DNA of 64,000 bases, taken from the NCBI RefSeq assembly GCF_019175385.1, contig NC_083337.1, positions 162,887,713-162,951,712 on the forward strand. Reading direction: 5' to 3'. This document shows positions 12,265 to 23,622 of the stretch, piece by piece. The notes under the pieces are model-generated. The model had not been told where the DNA came from. It did no database searches and was given only the letters and a program-made list of their open reading frames with translations. How positions within the stretch are numbered: position 1 is the first letter of the stretch; the number at the start of each line of letters is the position of its first letter. The position numbers were made by a program, and so were the translations under genes. This stretch comes from Lycium barbarum. Its lineage: Eukaryota; Streptophyta; Magnoliopsida; Solanales; Solanaceae.

Positions 12265-13759
12265 GCTTAGTTTTCTACTTTTATATTTATTTGGAATGAT
12301 TATGGCATAAAATGAGTTTCAATGGAGAAACATATTTAGTGAGGATTCATATAGTCTGACCCCAACAAGTTGTGACTGAGGCATAGTAATTGTGTTCTGA
12401 AAAAAAAGGGGTAAGCCCCTGGCATGTATACTGCTATAATATGCCTTGGATGATCCACAGCTCAAGCCCAGGCACCAATGAGCACATTGAACTAAGTAAT
12501 GGCCTCATAGCTCATGCACAACGAGCAATTATCACTCTACCTATGTCAAAATGGAGAGGATCCCTCCCATTCCTTTTTTGCATTTTTTGCTCACATTAGC
12601 CACAAGGGGAAACTTTGGGACGTGACTTCCGGCAAATATTTCCTCAGATTTCACAATGAAATTTTTCAAACTAGGTAGCTAGTTTAAGTACACAGTGAAG
12701 ACATTTTGGCCGAGGGAAAAAAGAAAATCATAATTGGCTTCACAGGCGCCTACATTGAAAGAAAAGAAGAAATAGAGGGCATTTGCATCCTAGGGTGTGG
12801 CCTAGTAGTCAATGAAGTGAGTAAGGTCTCAGGTTCATATCCTAGCGGAGACAAAAACACTACATAATTTCCTCTCGTCTATCTTAGTCTTGGTGGATAA
12901 AGTTACCCTGTACCTGGTGCTAAAACAGTGCTAAAACACTAGACACCACGGTTATAAAAAATAAAATAAAAATAGAGGGCATTTATGTATTTTACCTCCG
13001 ATCAGTAGGTCGATAACCACGTCCACGTCCGCGTCCACGGCTGCCTTGGTAATCATCCCTCCGAGAGCGCTTGTAAGGTGGAAATGGCGGCGAACGTCGA
13101 CGAAGAGGAAGAGGCGAAAGAGAATGTCCACCACCACGACGGTCACGAAATGGAGGAGGAGGTGAAGGAGAATGTCCTCCACCACGACGGTCACGATACG
13201 GAGGTGGAGAAGGAGAACGTCCATTACGACGGTTACGATATGGAGGCGGAGAAGGGCTAAAGCTAGGACGACGGCGTTTGTAGTCACGCTCTCGCGGCGG
13301 CGGAGGAGAACGGTTACGATCATAGTAATAATCACCTCGGTTATCAAATTCTCTCTCATCTCTCCGTCCGCGTCTATGCGGCGGTGGTGGAGAAGACTCC
13401 GGCGAGTTGTTCACGTTTTCCTTGCTTCGCTCACGGCGCCGTTCAACCGGAACGTCCATTACACGTCTATGCTGCGGCGGTGGTGAAACCCGTGTGGGAG
13501 AAGACTCCGGCGACTTGTTCACGTTTTCCTTGCTTCGCTCACGGCGCCGTTCAACCGGAACGTCCATTACACGTCTATGCGGCGGCGGTGGTGAAAGCCG
13601 TGTTGGAGAAGACTCCGGCGACTTGTTCACGTTTTCCTTGCTTCGCTCACGGCGGCGTTCAACCGGAACGTCCATTGCGCGACTACGCGGCGGTGGTGGA
13701 GAAGAATCCGGCGAGTTGTTCACATTTTCCTTGCTTCGTTCATCCATTACTTGGGCCAT
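5220..13759 (-). CDS. SE: SERRATE homologue, C2H2 zinc-finger RNA-processing factor (12 exons; apparent frameshift near the C-terminus)
   Basis: Coding exons on the - strand are 13759-12996, 11966-11854, 11352-11295, 9470-9396, 9235-9161, 9057-9010, 8859-8791, 8700-7897, 7817-7769, 6757-6480, 6382-6207 and 5280-5220. All introns are GT-AG and phases agree except inside the penultimate exon. SERRATE/ARS2 acts in the nucleus with DCL1 and HYL1 in pri-miRNA processing and with the cap-binding complex in splicing. Recognised segments: an Arg/Ser/Pro-rich N-terminus (about residues 1-255), GYDYQVGYERETGGR, FIHELEDDILPAEAERR, the core GPVIIIRGLTSVKGLEG, a C2H2 finger (YGCGAKGCTKLFHATEF with HKHLKLKH, near residue 620-650), PPPMLMPVPGAG and the tail EEEVTVIDYRSL. 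The total, 2570 nt, is one base short of a whole number of codons: frames on either side of about 6240 disagree. The restored length would be about 856 residues, against about 720 in Arabidopsis; the excess is N-terminal repeats. Family assignment is certain; functionality depends on whether the missing base is real. Confidence 0.93.
9824..9995. repeat. GGTTCGG/CGGTTTG-rich mobile-element fragment in a SERRATE intron
   Basis: The stretch is rich in CGGTTTTG, GCGGTTC and ACCGAAACC words and reads like the end of a hAT-type MITE. No matching opposite end or target duplication was found. It lies in the intron between 9471 and 11294. Confidence 0.35.
10519..10758 (-). repeat. tRNA-derived SINE in a SERRATE intron
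   Basis: On the - strand the head reads GTGGCTCAGTTAGTTGAGCA (A-box-like) and later AGGTTCGAAACCC (B-box-like), as in a polymerase III tRNA promoter. The opposite end is a run of about 12 T on the + strand, i.e. an A tail. Near-identical 16-17 bp flanks, TCATATAAATCCGCTT at 10503 and TCATATATATCCGCTTT at 10759, are a target-site duplication with one mismatch. Confidence 0.8.
10759..10903. repeat. Two tandem copies of a 75-bp unit
   Basis: The unit starting TCATATATATCCGCTTTG at 10759 is repeated at 10834, running through TTACTGACCAGATTGTTCTT. The first copy starts with the SINE target duplication, so the tandem copy arose next to or after the SINE insertion. Confidence 0.85.
12210..12260. 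repeat. (TA)n microsatellite in SERRATE intron 1
   Basis: About 25 uninterrupted TA units. Confidence 0.95.
12785..12969 (+). repeat. tRNA-derived SINE beside the SERRATE exon 1 splice donor
   Basis: A tRNA-like head (GTGGCCTAGTAGTCAATGAAG, then GGTCTCAGGTTCATATCC) is followed by a body ending CACGGTTATAAAAAATAAAA. The 15-bp direct repeats AAATAGAGGGCATTT at 12770-12784 and 12970-12984 are a perfect target-site duplication. The right copy ends 11 bp from the SERRATE exon 1 boundary at 12996. Confidence 0.85.
13389..13757 (-). repeat. In-frame tandem repeats in SERRATE exon 1
   Basis: Exon 1 carries four in-frame copies of a module containing ERSKENVN followed by SP(E/D)SSP. The middle copies are about 114-117 bp and near-identical, each running from MDVPVERRRERSKENVN through a Pro-rich spacer to HRRV. 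The flanking copies are shorter. On the + strand the repeat is seen as recurring 'cttgttcacgttttccttgc' and 'gttcaaccggaacgtccatt' blocks. Unit length is a multiple of three, so expansion keeps the frame. Downstream, residues about 135-255 hold further Pro/Arg repeats (SPPPYR, RGGGHS). Confidence 0.9.
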
Positions 13760-15101
13760 TGACGGTACCGAACGTTCTAGAACCCTAGCTGAGTATGTGT
13801 AACTGTGTCGCTTGTACTTGTAGCTGAATAGCAGTGATGGGATAGTTGATTTGAGATTTAAGGTGGGGTTTTTGGAGAGAGAAAGGTACTAATATTTCGT
13901 TTTATGTCCCCGTAAACTATTTTTAAATACATTGTTTTAACACATGAAAGATAGGACTGTTCGTTCGGTTCGGTTTTGGCATCATCGAGTTGAAATTTTG
14001 AATTTCGACTTTCTAAAATTCTCAACCAAACTCGATCCATTCTAGGTTCAATTTGATTCGTTTTTTATTATTTCGGTTCGGTTACACAAATCGATTTGTT
14101 CGGTTTATTCAAAATTTAAACAAGTAACTATTTCATTTCAGTTTTAGAGTAAACATAACAAAAAATAATGAGATCCTAAACTTGCAGCCTTATAACCAAG
14201 ACATTAACCAAGAAAAAACTATAAACTTGCAAGCATAATAGCATATAAATAGCAAAACAAGAGTTTGACAACTTGTGCAAGCATACAAATCCGTCAACAC
14301 CACATTACATATACCAAATTAGTCATATTAGTCACTAGTGGCATATAAATTTGGTTTGTTCGGATTGGTTCGGTTGATAATTAAAGCCAACCGTATCCAA
14401 ACGATTAAACCGTAATATTTTACAATTGCATTTGTAAATCCAAATCGAATTGTATTATCCAAATCTCTTAGGAGACAAAGAAAAGCTCACTTTTTGGCAA
14501 ATTTAGAGGTTCAAAATGATTACGACCAGTATTTTTAAGGGACCATCTTTTAACTTACCCCACAACATAAAAGAACTTTTTCATCATTTTCTTAGTGCCA
14601 AATACATAGCCAGCCCCTTGAACTTTGTCCCGGTGGCAAGTTCAGACATTTCAGTAGGGTATGTAAATAAAATGTAATGTTTAACTTATGATATACGTAC
14701 AGCATAACTTTCAGGCATGGATTTACTAGCCAATAAATATTTATGTCAAAGTTATAAGCTATCTTTGGACAAAACAATATGTTTGAGCACAATACAATAT
14801 TTTGTGGAAACTGTTAAAAATATCAACTGAATTGCATTTGTAGGTAAAGCAAGCCTTGATCTCATAACATCATTCAACATAATGGCAACCAATTTCACCA
14901 TCTAAGACCATTTAAATTAGGGACACAACATAGTACCTAAACTATTGAGGACAAAATCATAATTTAAGCAATTGCTTCAAAGTAGTGATTCCCTCTACGT
15001 CGTTACTTTCGACCAACATAATAATGATTTTTTAATGAAATCGACTAACATTAGTAACTTAATAGTCCTTTTGTCCCTATTTACTCAAATTTCGTTTCAG
15101 T
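13760..15101. other. SERRATE upstream region; contains a MITE-like block
   Basis: The SERRATE promoter must lie in the part next to 13760; no clear TATA box was picked. Between about 13950 and 14420 the sequence is rich in TTCGGTTCGGTT-type words at both ends, as in non-autonomous hAT elements, but exact termini and target duplication were not found. No gene was seen. The 3' untranslated region of the TFIIIC gene should extend a short way left of 15102. Confidence 0.4.
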
Positions 15102-18100
15102 CTATACAAAGGATGGCGAGAGTAGAAATTCTGGCAGTAATCTCTTTAACGGAATCCCACAAAAGGGACACCAAGGTTTTGGATGTTCATCATCAGTGGT
15201 AGACTTGCTCAGAGACTTGAAATCTAAAGGATATCCAAGCATTTTGAAAACGGGTGAAGGGGCTAATTTTGAAGCCCATCTCTGACAACACATGCAATGC
15301 CATATCGGAACAATTGGGCAGACACGCATAGAAACAGCACACCGAAATAGTTTGTGTCTAGGACCATCCCCAGTATCGCACTTCAAGCCCTGACAGACCG
15401 CAGAATCTGGAGAGTTAAATGGAACTGATGCTGAGCAGAAACTACATTCCTCCTCCTCTACATATTCACAAATGGAGGGACGCCGACTACAAAATAAGAA
15501 ACAGCGAGTGAGAATAAGCAATTTTCACATCAACATATTACATGTATCGGTCTCATCACGCCAAAATCAACTTGAATACTAATCATCAATAGATACGGAA
15601 TAGCCAATCGGTCTAAAGAACAATTACTGACACGTGAAAATTCAAAATTTCATATTAAGAACGAAGACGTTTTGTTTGCATCAATGTGATAAACCCTAAT
15701 CAACTGGTTAACATGGAATTCAAACAATGAGTAAGATAAAAACGCATTTTTCTTTTACCCATTCCTTTATATTCCTGAAAACCAATCAATGTTTGTATCA
15801 GGTTAAGATCTAGAGGAAACAAGCACCATTTTTAGATCACAAATGTTGATTCTATTTTACACTAAAAAGATAATTTAATAGAAATAGCTGATAAAACAAC
15901 TGAAACATCAGCATGTGACAATATAAAGACAATGCAAATGGCATAGATCATGCGTAAGAGAAGTTATTAAGGCAGGCATGTGGCGGGACTACCTCTTCTT
16001 AACGGCTCGTACTTTGTCTGCAAGAAGTTTCAGATGATTCTTTATATCTTCACGACGAATTGCAACCCACTGCTCCATCTGTGCTGTTCCAATAGGGAGC
16101 CAGCAACCAGGTTTACCACCCTTTCCATCAGAACCAGAGGCGACATCAAGAAAGACAGTAAAGCTATAGCCAACCAGCCTATCTCTCAGTTCCATTTCAC
16201 TATTTGAATGAAGCTGTGTCCAATCCAATCTTTCATCTTCAGCACCGCCAAAGACCTCTAAAAACTGTGATTTCCCATCAACTTTATCTGTCTCCATCTT
16301 TTTCAAGACTACCAGCTTGCTGATGATGTTGAGGAGTTGCAACTTACGCGAGGAGATCTCTGATAGACATTTAATTGGTTCAGACAAATTTGCAGAAACT
16401 CCAACAGAAGATTTCAACCATTTAAGTACAATATGTTTCACATATTTCGGAATAGATTGTTTAAAGGCCAAGAGTGCTGCTACAACATCCCAAACAACCA
16501 GTGGTTTATCCAAAAGTTCATGCTGATTTAATGACCATAATATATTATTCTCCCAACTAATTAGCTCTTTCTCAGGAAAATCCGGGAAAACTTTGACATC
16601 AAAATCTGGACAAACAGTAGCGGAAATCTCCAGTTGCTGTCCTCCAATCCATAGAAATTCTACTGCAGCTTTCAGAGCCCTGGAAGTTTTGAGAAAAGTG
16701 ATGTTAGTTTCTCAAGAAAGTTATCCTTCCCACCAAAGCACTGCTACTAGTCTATCATCTCGTTTTCCCAAAATAGATTAGACAGGGCAGGTGTCAGATT
16801 ATTAGTGTATGAATCCGTAAAAGATGTAAGACTTATCTTTACAGAAGACAATATGTCGATAATCAACGAAATGTCATTTATCACAATGACAATTCCAAGT
16901 ATAGACATCCTTCCTTTGTTCATGTAGATAGATTTATGTACTTTTAATTGAAAGATAGATAAATGCATATTGGAAAGCAGCAGTTTCCCTTCTTTTGTAA
17001 AAAGTATTATGAAGAACATGGACGAGTTTTTATTAGTACATGATAAACCTGTAGCCTGTTAAATATCTACCTAGATCCTGGTGAAAGTTGGCATCTACAA
17101 ATACATAACAACAAACAGCCACAAAGGGGAAATAGAATACCTTGCCTCATACATTTGATTTAGTAGCTCGGTAGCAAAACCGCTTACCTGCACGGTGTGT
17201 ATAACTTTTGTTGGTATAGAAGTATTAAAACAGAACATAAAAGAGAAAACATGTCAATTCAACAATTTCCATTATTCAAGAAGGATCTTTACCTGATGAT
17301 CTGTTTATAATGCAAGAAGCTTGTAAAGAAAGAAAAGTAAATCTTATAAAGGGCGTTTGATGGATTCAGGAGGGAGGTTCTAGTTGGATTTAACTGCTGA
17401 AACCTATGTTATCAAGGCTTAGTAAGAAACTTAGTCGCGTTCTGTTCTGAAAACAAATACCAAGATGGTAACACCTAAGGTGCTGGCAAAAATTATCTAT
17501 CTGATGAGCTTTTGTGGGAGAGTTTCCTGTAATATATTCAATGTGATTTTACTAGATTAATACACAGCTGAGATGCAACTATTAGCGGATAGAGCTGTCA
17601 AGTTATCCTGTGCAGGCAGGGGAGGAAAAGCAAAATCTATCAAATGGAATACGAAAGATTCATCTCTACCTTTTGATTACTTTCATATATGAGAAAGAAG
17701 AACACAACATTTAAAGAAGGGTCGTCCCTTCACTACTTGGAAGGAAATTAAAGGTTAAACATCTTAGGCTTGGGATGACTGGAAGAAAAGTTAGAAAACA
17801 AAACAGAGTACTTTGTGAATCAACCCTAAATTAGACATTTACTTCTTTCAAATCAGGAAATACATCATATTTGGTCTTATTGGTGTATTAGACTATTAGT
17901 ACATATCTTTGCACTTCAAAATCTTTTGCAGAATCAGGAGATAGATGTTTATTATGTTCATTGCAAATTACAAATTAATATGCAGACAAACCACACTTGT
18001 ATATTATCAAAATAAAGACTGAACGGATGATGCATTACCACAGCCATCACCAGATTTCCCGGAGATACAGCTAGACCAAAGCAAGAACAAAATGCATCTG

Positions 18101-21100
18101 GCACCTGCAAAAAAAAAATCATTTTAAATGAAACAGCATGTGATAGAGATGCATGAAACCAAGATACATGTGCGTACATCAGCAGAGCCTTTCACACCAG
18201 GAGTATTGGAAGGGATAGGTACTTCACACAGGGAATTTTCATGTAAAATCCAACAGCGGGTTGAGTCGTCCTGCAAAATATTCAGATAAAAAGTTTTTCT
18301 ACCGTTAAATTATGCTCAAAATGCATAATTTCCATCTATATGTCACTTAGGGATTTGGGGGACGGAATTTGGAAAATCCTTGGATGCTACATTACTTTTA
18401 CAGCCATCATAGTGACAGAGACAGCCATAGAGTGCTCTACATTTACATTATGTTGATAACACCACTCAGAGAATGGTAACATTGTGGTTAAATATTTATG
18501 CCGAAAATCACAAAACAGACATAAAATAGTCCGAGTCGAAACACCAAATAACAAAGTAGCTTACCTGGCTGCAGCTGTATAGGCAACGTCCATCAAAAGC
18601 CCAAGCTAGACCTGTAACCTAGAACACGTCAACACAAGTTAATATCTCCAGATGATAAAGAGGTAAGGATTTTATTATCAACAAGAACTCACAACATGGT
18701 TATGAGCATCACAGGAGCCAACTTTCTCAAATCTACGAGCAGGAATGTCACAAGTCCACATTTCAATTGATCCAGATCCCTTGCCAATGGCTAAAAGCAT
18801 TTTATTAGGTGACTGCCCAGACACAATGAGGGAAACCACAGAGGCCATTGCAAAGTCGGCAGCTTTTACCTGTTTAGGAGACAATAAGAAACAGATAATG
18901 AGACTAAAAAGTGAAAAAAGAATAACTAAAGAAAGATCAGTACGTAAAAAGGAGACCTCCTTCAATAGAGAAAAGGGTGAATCACTAAGTTCTGATGATT
19001 CAACTAGTCTTCTGCAACACGCCTGCCAGATCTTCACACTACAAAATGAAGAAGAATAAATTGTTGAAGCTATCAACTCGTGCAAAAAGGTAATATATTG
19101 CAGGCCGTTGCACTAATTGACGTCAACATTTTACATGTATAGGCGTCTTCTGCAATTAGTATGTTTGTTTAGCATCAGTTTGATTCAGGATGTTGACTAA
19201 CACTTCTATCCTTGAAAGCTTCCAATTGTTTAGCATCAGTTTGATCCAGGATGTTTACTAAAATTTCTATCCTTGAAAGTTCCCATTCTACTGTTCTATT
19301 ACCATTTGATCACTTAATTCTTCCTGAATAACAAGGCAGTTTAGCTTTATAACATAGGATGGCACTAACACATATCTCTTCCTGAAAACTTTGGCCAAAC
19401 TGTTCTTTGCCTCTTGCTTTACCTATTGATTACTTCAGTTCTTCCTTATTGCCAATTACACGTTAACAATTAATAACGTTCTTTAGCTTTACTATAATAG
19501 GATGGTCACTAACACGTATTTCTTATTTAAGGCTGTCATTCAAATGTTCTTCCCCTCTTAATTTACCACTTGATTTTACTTTATTCTGTCCTCATTGGCA
19601 ATTATAAAACAATCTCATTCCTTCATCTAGAAGCTAAGTGCTCTAAACTATTTTGGAATTCCTTGTCTTGATTTTTTTATTGAGGGATAAGATTTATATT
19701 AAGGAGGAAAAAACAAAGCAGAGGAGTCTCCAGACAATCAGGTGAAAAAGAGTGGAGTCAGCATGCTAACAACTCCTTTTTCGGTTAACTTCTTTTTAGT
19801 TTCATGGCAGGGCAGTATAATTTGAAGTATACTGCACACAAACACTGCTATTTTGCTATGATTATTCAATAATATCAGCACAACTACATACCTCCCATCA
19901 GAACATCCAGTAGCCAATAAAAGCAAAGGATCTGAAGCATCAGATATGAACAACCCCCAACTGATTGTTGTGATCCAACTATCATGTGCATTGAGAAGTC
20001 CAACAAGCAGTGCTTTATTTGAGTCAGGGCTGTTCATAATAGTGTAGCCTTCTGGTTTATGAATTCTCCACAATGATAGTACGCCGGACTTCCCTCCAAC
20101 GGCAAGTACAGAACAGCCACTGGTCAAGCCATTAGTAGTAGATATACCACATCCAGATGTCTCTGGCAGACAGGGTGACCACGCAACAATGAGTGAAGAC
20201 AGCATCGCACAGCGAGAGGCATATTCTTCGCCTGTGATTAGTGATTGACTGTCATCTCCAACTACTTTCTTATAAAATCTTGTTTTTGAGCGAGGAGCAC
20301 TAAAAGTATTTTTCTCTTTCTGACTGCAAGCTTTGACCTCCATCACCTAACAAGAAAGTAATCGCATCACAAGAAAAGCTCGCGTTGAAGTTGGTAACAA
20401 GCGAACTTCGTCATCTAAATAACTAAATAATCATTTAGCCAAGGTAGTTCTTAAATGTTCACTTGTTTTCAAGGACTACATTCTTTGCAGTCTAAGTAAT
20501 TACAGCATGTAACAGTACAATATTCATGCATAGTGAAAATACTTGGAGGAACCAAAGAGATCAGCAAGTACGGTCAATGAGTTCAGTCTCCGACGCTTAA
20601 GTTCCTTTCTCATGACAGAGATTGGCAGATCATCATCATCTCCCTCATCAAAGCAAGCTTGACTAGGCTGTTAGAACAGAAATTAGTGAAATCAAATAAG
20701 CTGAATATACAGAGAAAAGGCACTGTATCATGTGAAAAGAATAAATCCACCTAATGGAGTAAGCAGTGATTTTAACTTACATCAGCAACTTCTGAGGCAC
20801 TAAAGCTTGCTGCCTGAAAATTAGTAGTTGTGAGATAGCTATACAGCATGCTTGATATATCCATGACCTGTTGAAGTTTGATAATTAGATCAATGGACAA
20901 AAACTAGAAGGATAAAAGACAGAAGATTATTATGAAGAAACAGGAGAATGCGATTGGAACTTGTTCAAGATAACCACGTGGTTTGATCACTAAGGACTCT
21001 AAAATTCTAAAACTGAACTTCTAGATACAATTTGGAGATCGTTATTCACACCAAAGTGAAAAGAGATCTGGAAGGCGAATCGATCAGGAATACAATATTG

Positions 21101-22675
21101 AAAACCAAAGTCATGAACTAAAGCAAAAGATTTATTGAATGCTTTGGGGCATTTGATGAGGTAGTAATATATTTTGTTTCAAAAGAATATTTCTGGGTAA
21201 TTAAAGTCCTCAATCTGTGAGGAAGTAGCCCATTCTTCAACCATGCAAAGATGACTTGCTGGTTAGGCAGCTCTAAGGTCTTGTATATCCGGTGGAAGGC
21301 AGGTTGAAACATAGCACTAAGTGAAACTAAGAGTCTAAAGAGTACACCATCAGATCTATGGAGTGTTAGGTGATCTTCTTCGAGATAGATTCCATTTAGT
21401 ATGTAAGCTTTATCTCCCTTGCATTTCCAATGGGACTTGGTGCTTTAAGTTTGAAAAGCCATGGAAATGATGCCCAAAAAAGCAAAAATTAGATCAAAAT
21501 GAAACAAGAGAATTCTATAGTTCTTCGCAACATCAATCTAGTCATGTGTTGAACATTTTCTATTCACTCATGATCCGGCGAATGAACTCAAAGAATTATT
21601 TACTCTTCCATATCACCAATTGTGGTTCTTTCCTTGTAGGTTGATGTAGTTGAATCAAACGGCTTTCTTGTCTATACATTTGAGACACTACAACAAACAA
21701 AAACAAGTAGAGTAGCAAGAAGCTATGAATATGCTATTCCACATACTTGTTTGGTTCATACCTCTACCCATTCTGCTGAAAACTCACGATATGGCATCCG
21801 GTAAAGCCTTACATGTCCTTCAGTAGTGCAGACCGCAAGCAAACAACTACACCAAGCAATAACATTGTTATTCACATTAGAGTTGAGAAACGCCAAAGAT
21901 CATTAAACTGATATGCTCCAGTTGATCATACCCGGAATTTGGAGCAAATCCAATAGGTGACCAGGATATTGACCGAACACATGGCCGGTTTTCTCGATAT
22001 TGTTTTTCTTGAGCAGATGAGTCTCGAGATAATGCAATATGTAACATACAGCCAGAAAGTAAATCTGTGAAGATTCCAAGTAGAAATTCAGGCATATTTG
22101 GAACATATATACAGTTGTCCAACTAATTCACGGAACCTTTTTTAATAAGGTAAAAGTTTTACTGATATGGGTAATTTCCCGATACCCAAGTGGCAGTAAA
22201 GCAAGGAACCTATAAAAAATATGGTCCTCCATAGACGACATCACTTATACTAACAAGGATATCATTCTTGCACCAAAAATTAATTATACGAGACACATAA
22301 CATTACCTTTTTTATCAATCAACCCAATCGGAAAAGGTTTGCCAGGAGGGATAGTAATGAGACCTCGTGCTCCAAATGGTTTAGCTGGATTCTGAAAGAA
22401 AGACAAGTTTTTTTTATCACTAGCACGTGTGCTGATTCAATACCTAATAAATAATGCTAAATTGAAACCTTGTTAAATAACCAAAGATACAAACTTTTAC
22501 AATATTATTACAAGAAAGACACAAGGGAATCAATTGTCAATGTGAAATTGAAAGTTACCAATATGGTAACAATATGACCACAAGCCACTGCCACCAAATT
22601 CTCCTCTGACCAAGCAATAGAATTGGGGTAAGATGGGGAAACCACCAGTATAGAAGCTTGAAAACTAGAAGACAT
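15102..22675 (-). CDS. Transcription factor IIIC 90-kDa subunit / GTF3C4-like WD40 and zinc-binding protein
   Basis: My assembly has 15 coding exons: 22675-22559, 22391-22307, 22064-21932, 21846-21762, 20867-20781, 20667-20543, 20323-19892, 19038-18957, 18869-18693, 18618-18565, 18270-18178, 18104-18039, 17187-17141, 16679-15993 and 15486-15102. They sum to 2655 nt (884 residues plus stop) with consistent phases. The protein belongs to the plant family of Arabidopsis AT3G49400. TFIIIC binds internal A/B boxes and recruits TFIIIB for RNA polymerase III. The N-terminal two-thirds is a WD40-like propeller (IAWSEENLVAVACGH, VRSISWSPIGF, CLLAVCTTEGHVRLYR, LLATGCSDGSVKIW, LAIGKGSGSIEMW). The C-terminal ~125 residues form the zinc-binding module (CSFC, HCMCCQRW, KPWCPFCGIPL, ending PEFLLSPSFV). 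Start MSSSFQASILVVSPSYPNS. Two junctions are chosen mainly for phase: acceptors at 22064 and 20323. It reads as intact. Confidence 0.9.
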
Positions 22676-23622
22676 TGTTGTATTTATCGGACCAAAATTG
22701 TGAATCCTGAGAAACATGTCAACAATTTTAAGGAAACACATCAAATGCATATACTAAACAGTACAGTAATCAACTTTAATGACAAATTTCCCTCTACAGC
22801 ATAACAAAAAACAATTCTTGTATATTAAAAAAATTGAAAATTGGACAGAGAATCACAACAAATAAAATCATTAATGCTAGAACCGGATAAAGGGGGTTTG
22901 AATCAATGACCTAGAATTGATTTGACAATAAAATTACATGCTCGGATGGCGTCTTTTTTGATAATTTAGAGAGCTTCTTTGGTGTCAATTGGGGTTCTAG
23001 GGGTTTATTTGTTTCTTTCTTATTTTGGTGGCAAACAATTAAATTGGGACGGTTAAATAGAATTTGGTCATCATAAACGGGTTAGAAAACGAGTTCTATT
23101 CGGGTCAAATCCATATTAAACACACTCTTGCCGGTTTTTTCTTTTTTGGCCTGTCTCAAAAAAGAGACATGTTTTATACTTAAAAATAATTTGACAATTT
23201 TAATGAAATGATTTATTACATCCATGGATGTCTAAGATTTAATTTATTTTTATTAAGATTAAAATATCTAAATTTAATCCACATCTAAATATTAAGATGG
23301 GCATTGAGATTTGAATGTTTGAACCTAATACACGTCTCAATATCAAGATGTTGTATTAAGATCTAAATATCAAATAACTAAACAATTTATTTTCTTATTA
23401 TTTGAACATATAAAATTAAATTTTTATTTAAGAACTACAGTAATAAATATAAAATTAAAATAAAATGCAAAGTTAATCTAATACTATATCAATTGGATAC
23501 TTTTAAAAAAACTATATGGCAGTTGGTGATGATGACGGCTAGTCGTGATGGTTGTGGGCGTCAATTAGGACTATGTTGGGTGATGGTGATAGTTGTGGTA
23601 GTAACTAGTAATTATTTATAAT
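22676..23622. other. Upstream region of the TFIIIC-subunit gene
   Basis: AT-rich DNA with no recognisable gene. The promoter of the - strand gene should be in the part nearest 22676. A purine/GTTG-rich tract (about 23520-23610) continues after the solo LTR at 29660-29990, so it was one stretch before that insertion. Confidence 0.4.

Noticed and set aside
12952..13802. Open frames of 60-135 codons on both strands over SERRATE exon 1
   Set aside because: They are shadows of the repetitive, GC-rich exon; only the frame with MAQVMDERS joins to SERRATE exons.
13950..14420. Complete hAT MITE
   Set aside because: The wording fits, but no terminal repeats or 8-bp duplication could be found, so only a MITE-like block is reported.
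20324..20346. Alternative TFIIIC exon start at 20346
   Set aside because: It has a good-looking TTAG but no donor of matching phase in the previous exon; the acceptor at 20324 pairs with GTATTTT at 20542 in phase.
22065..22122. Longer version of a TFIIIC exon starting at 22122
   Set aside because: It breaks the phase with the previous exon, whereas the acceptor CTTCACAG at 22065 keeps the frame and gives the family's length.
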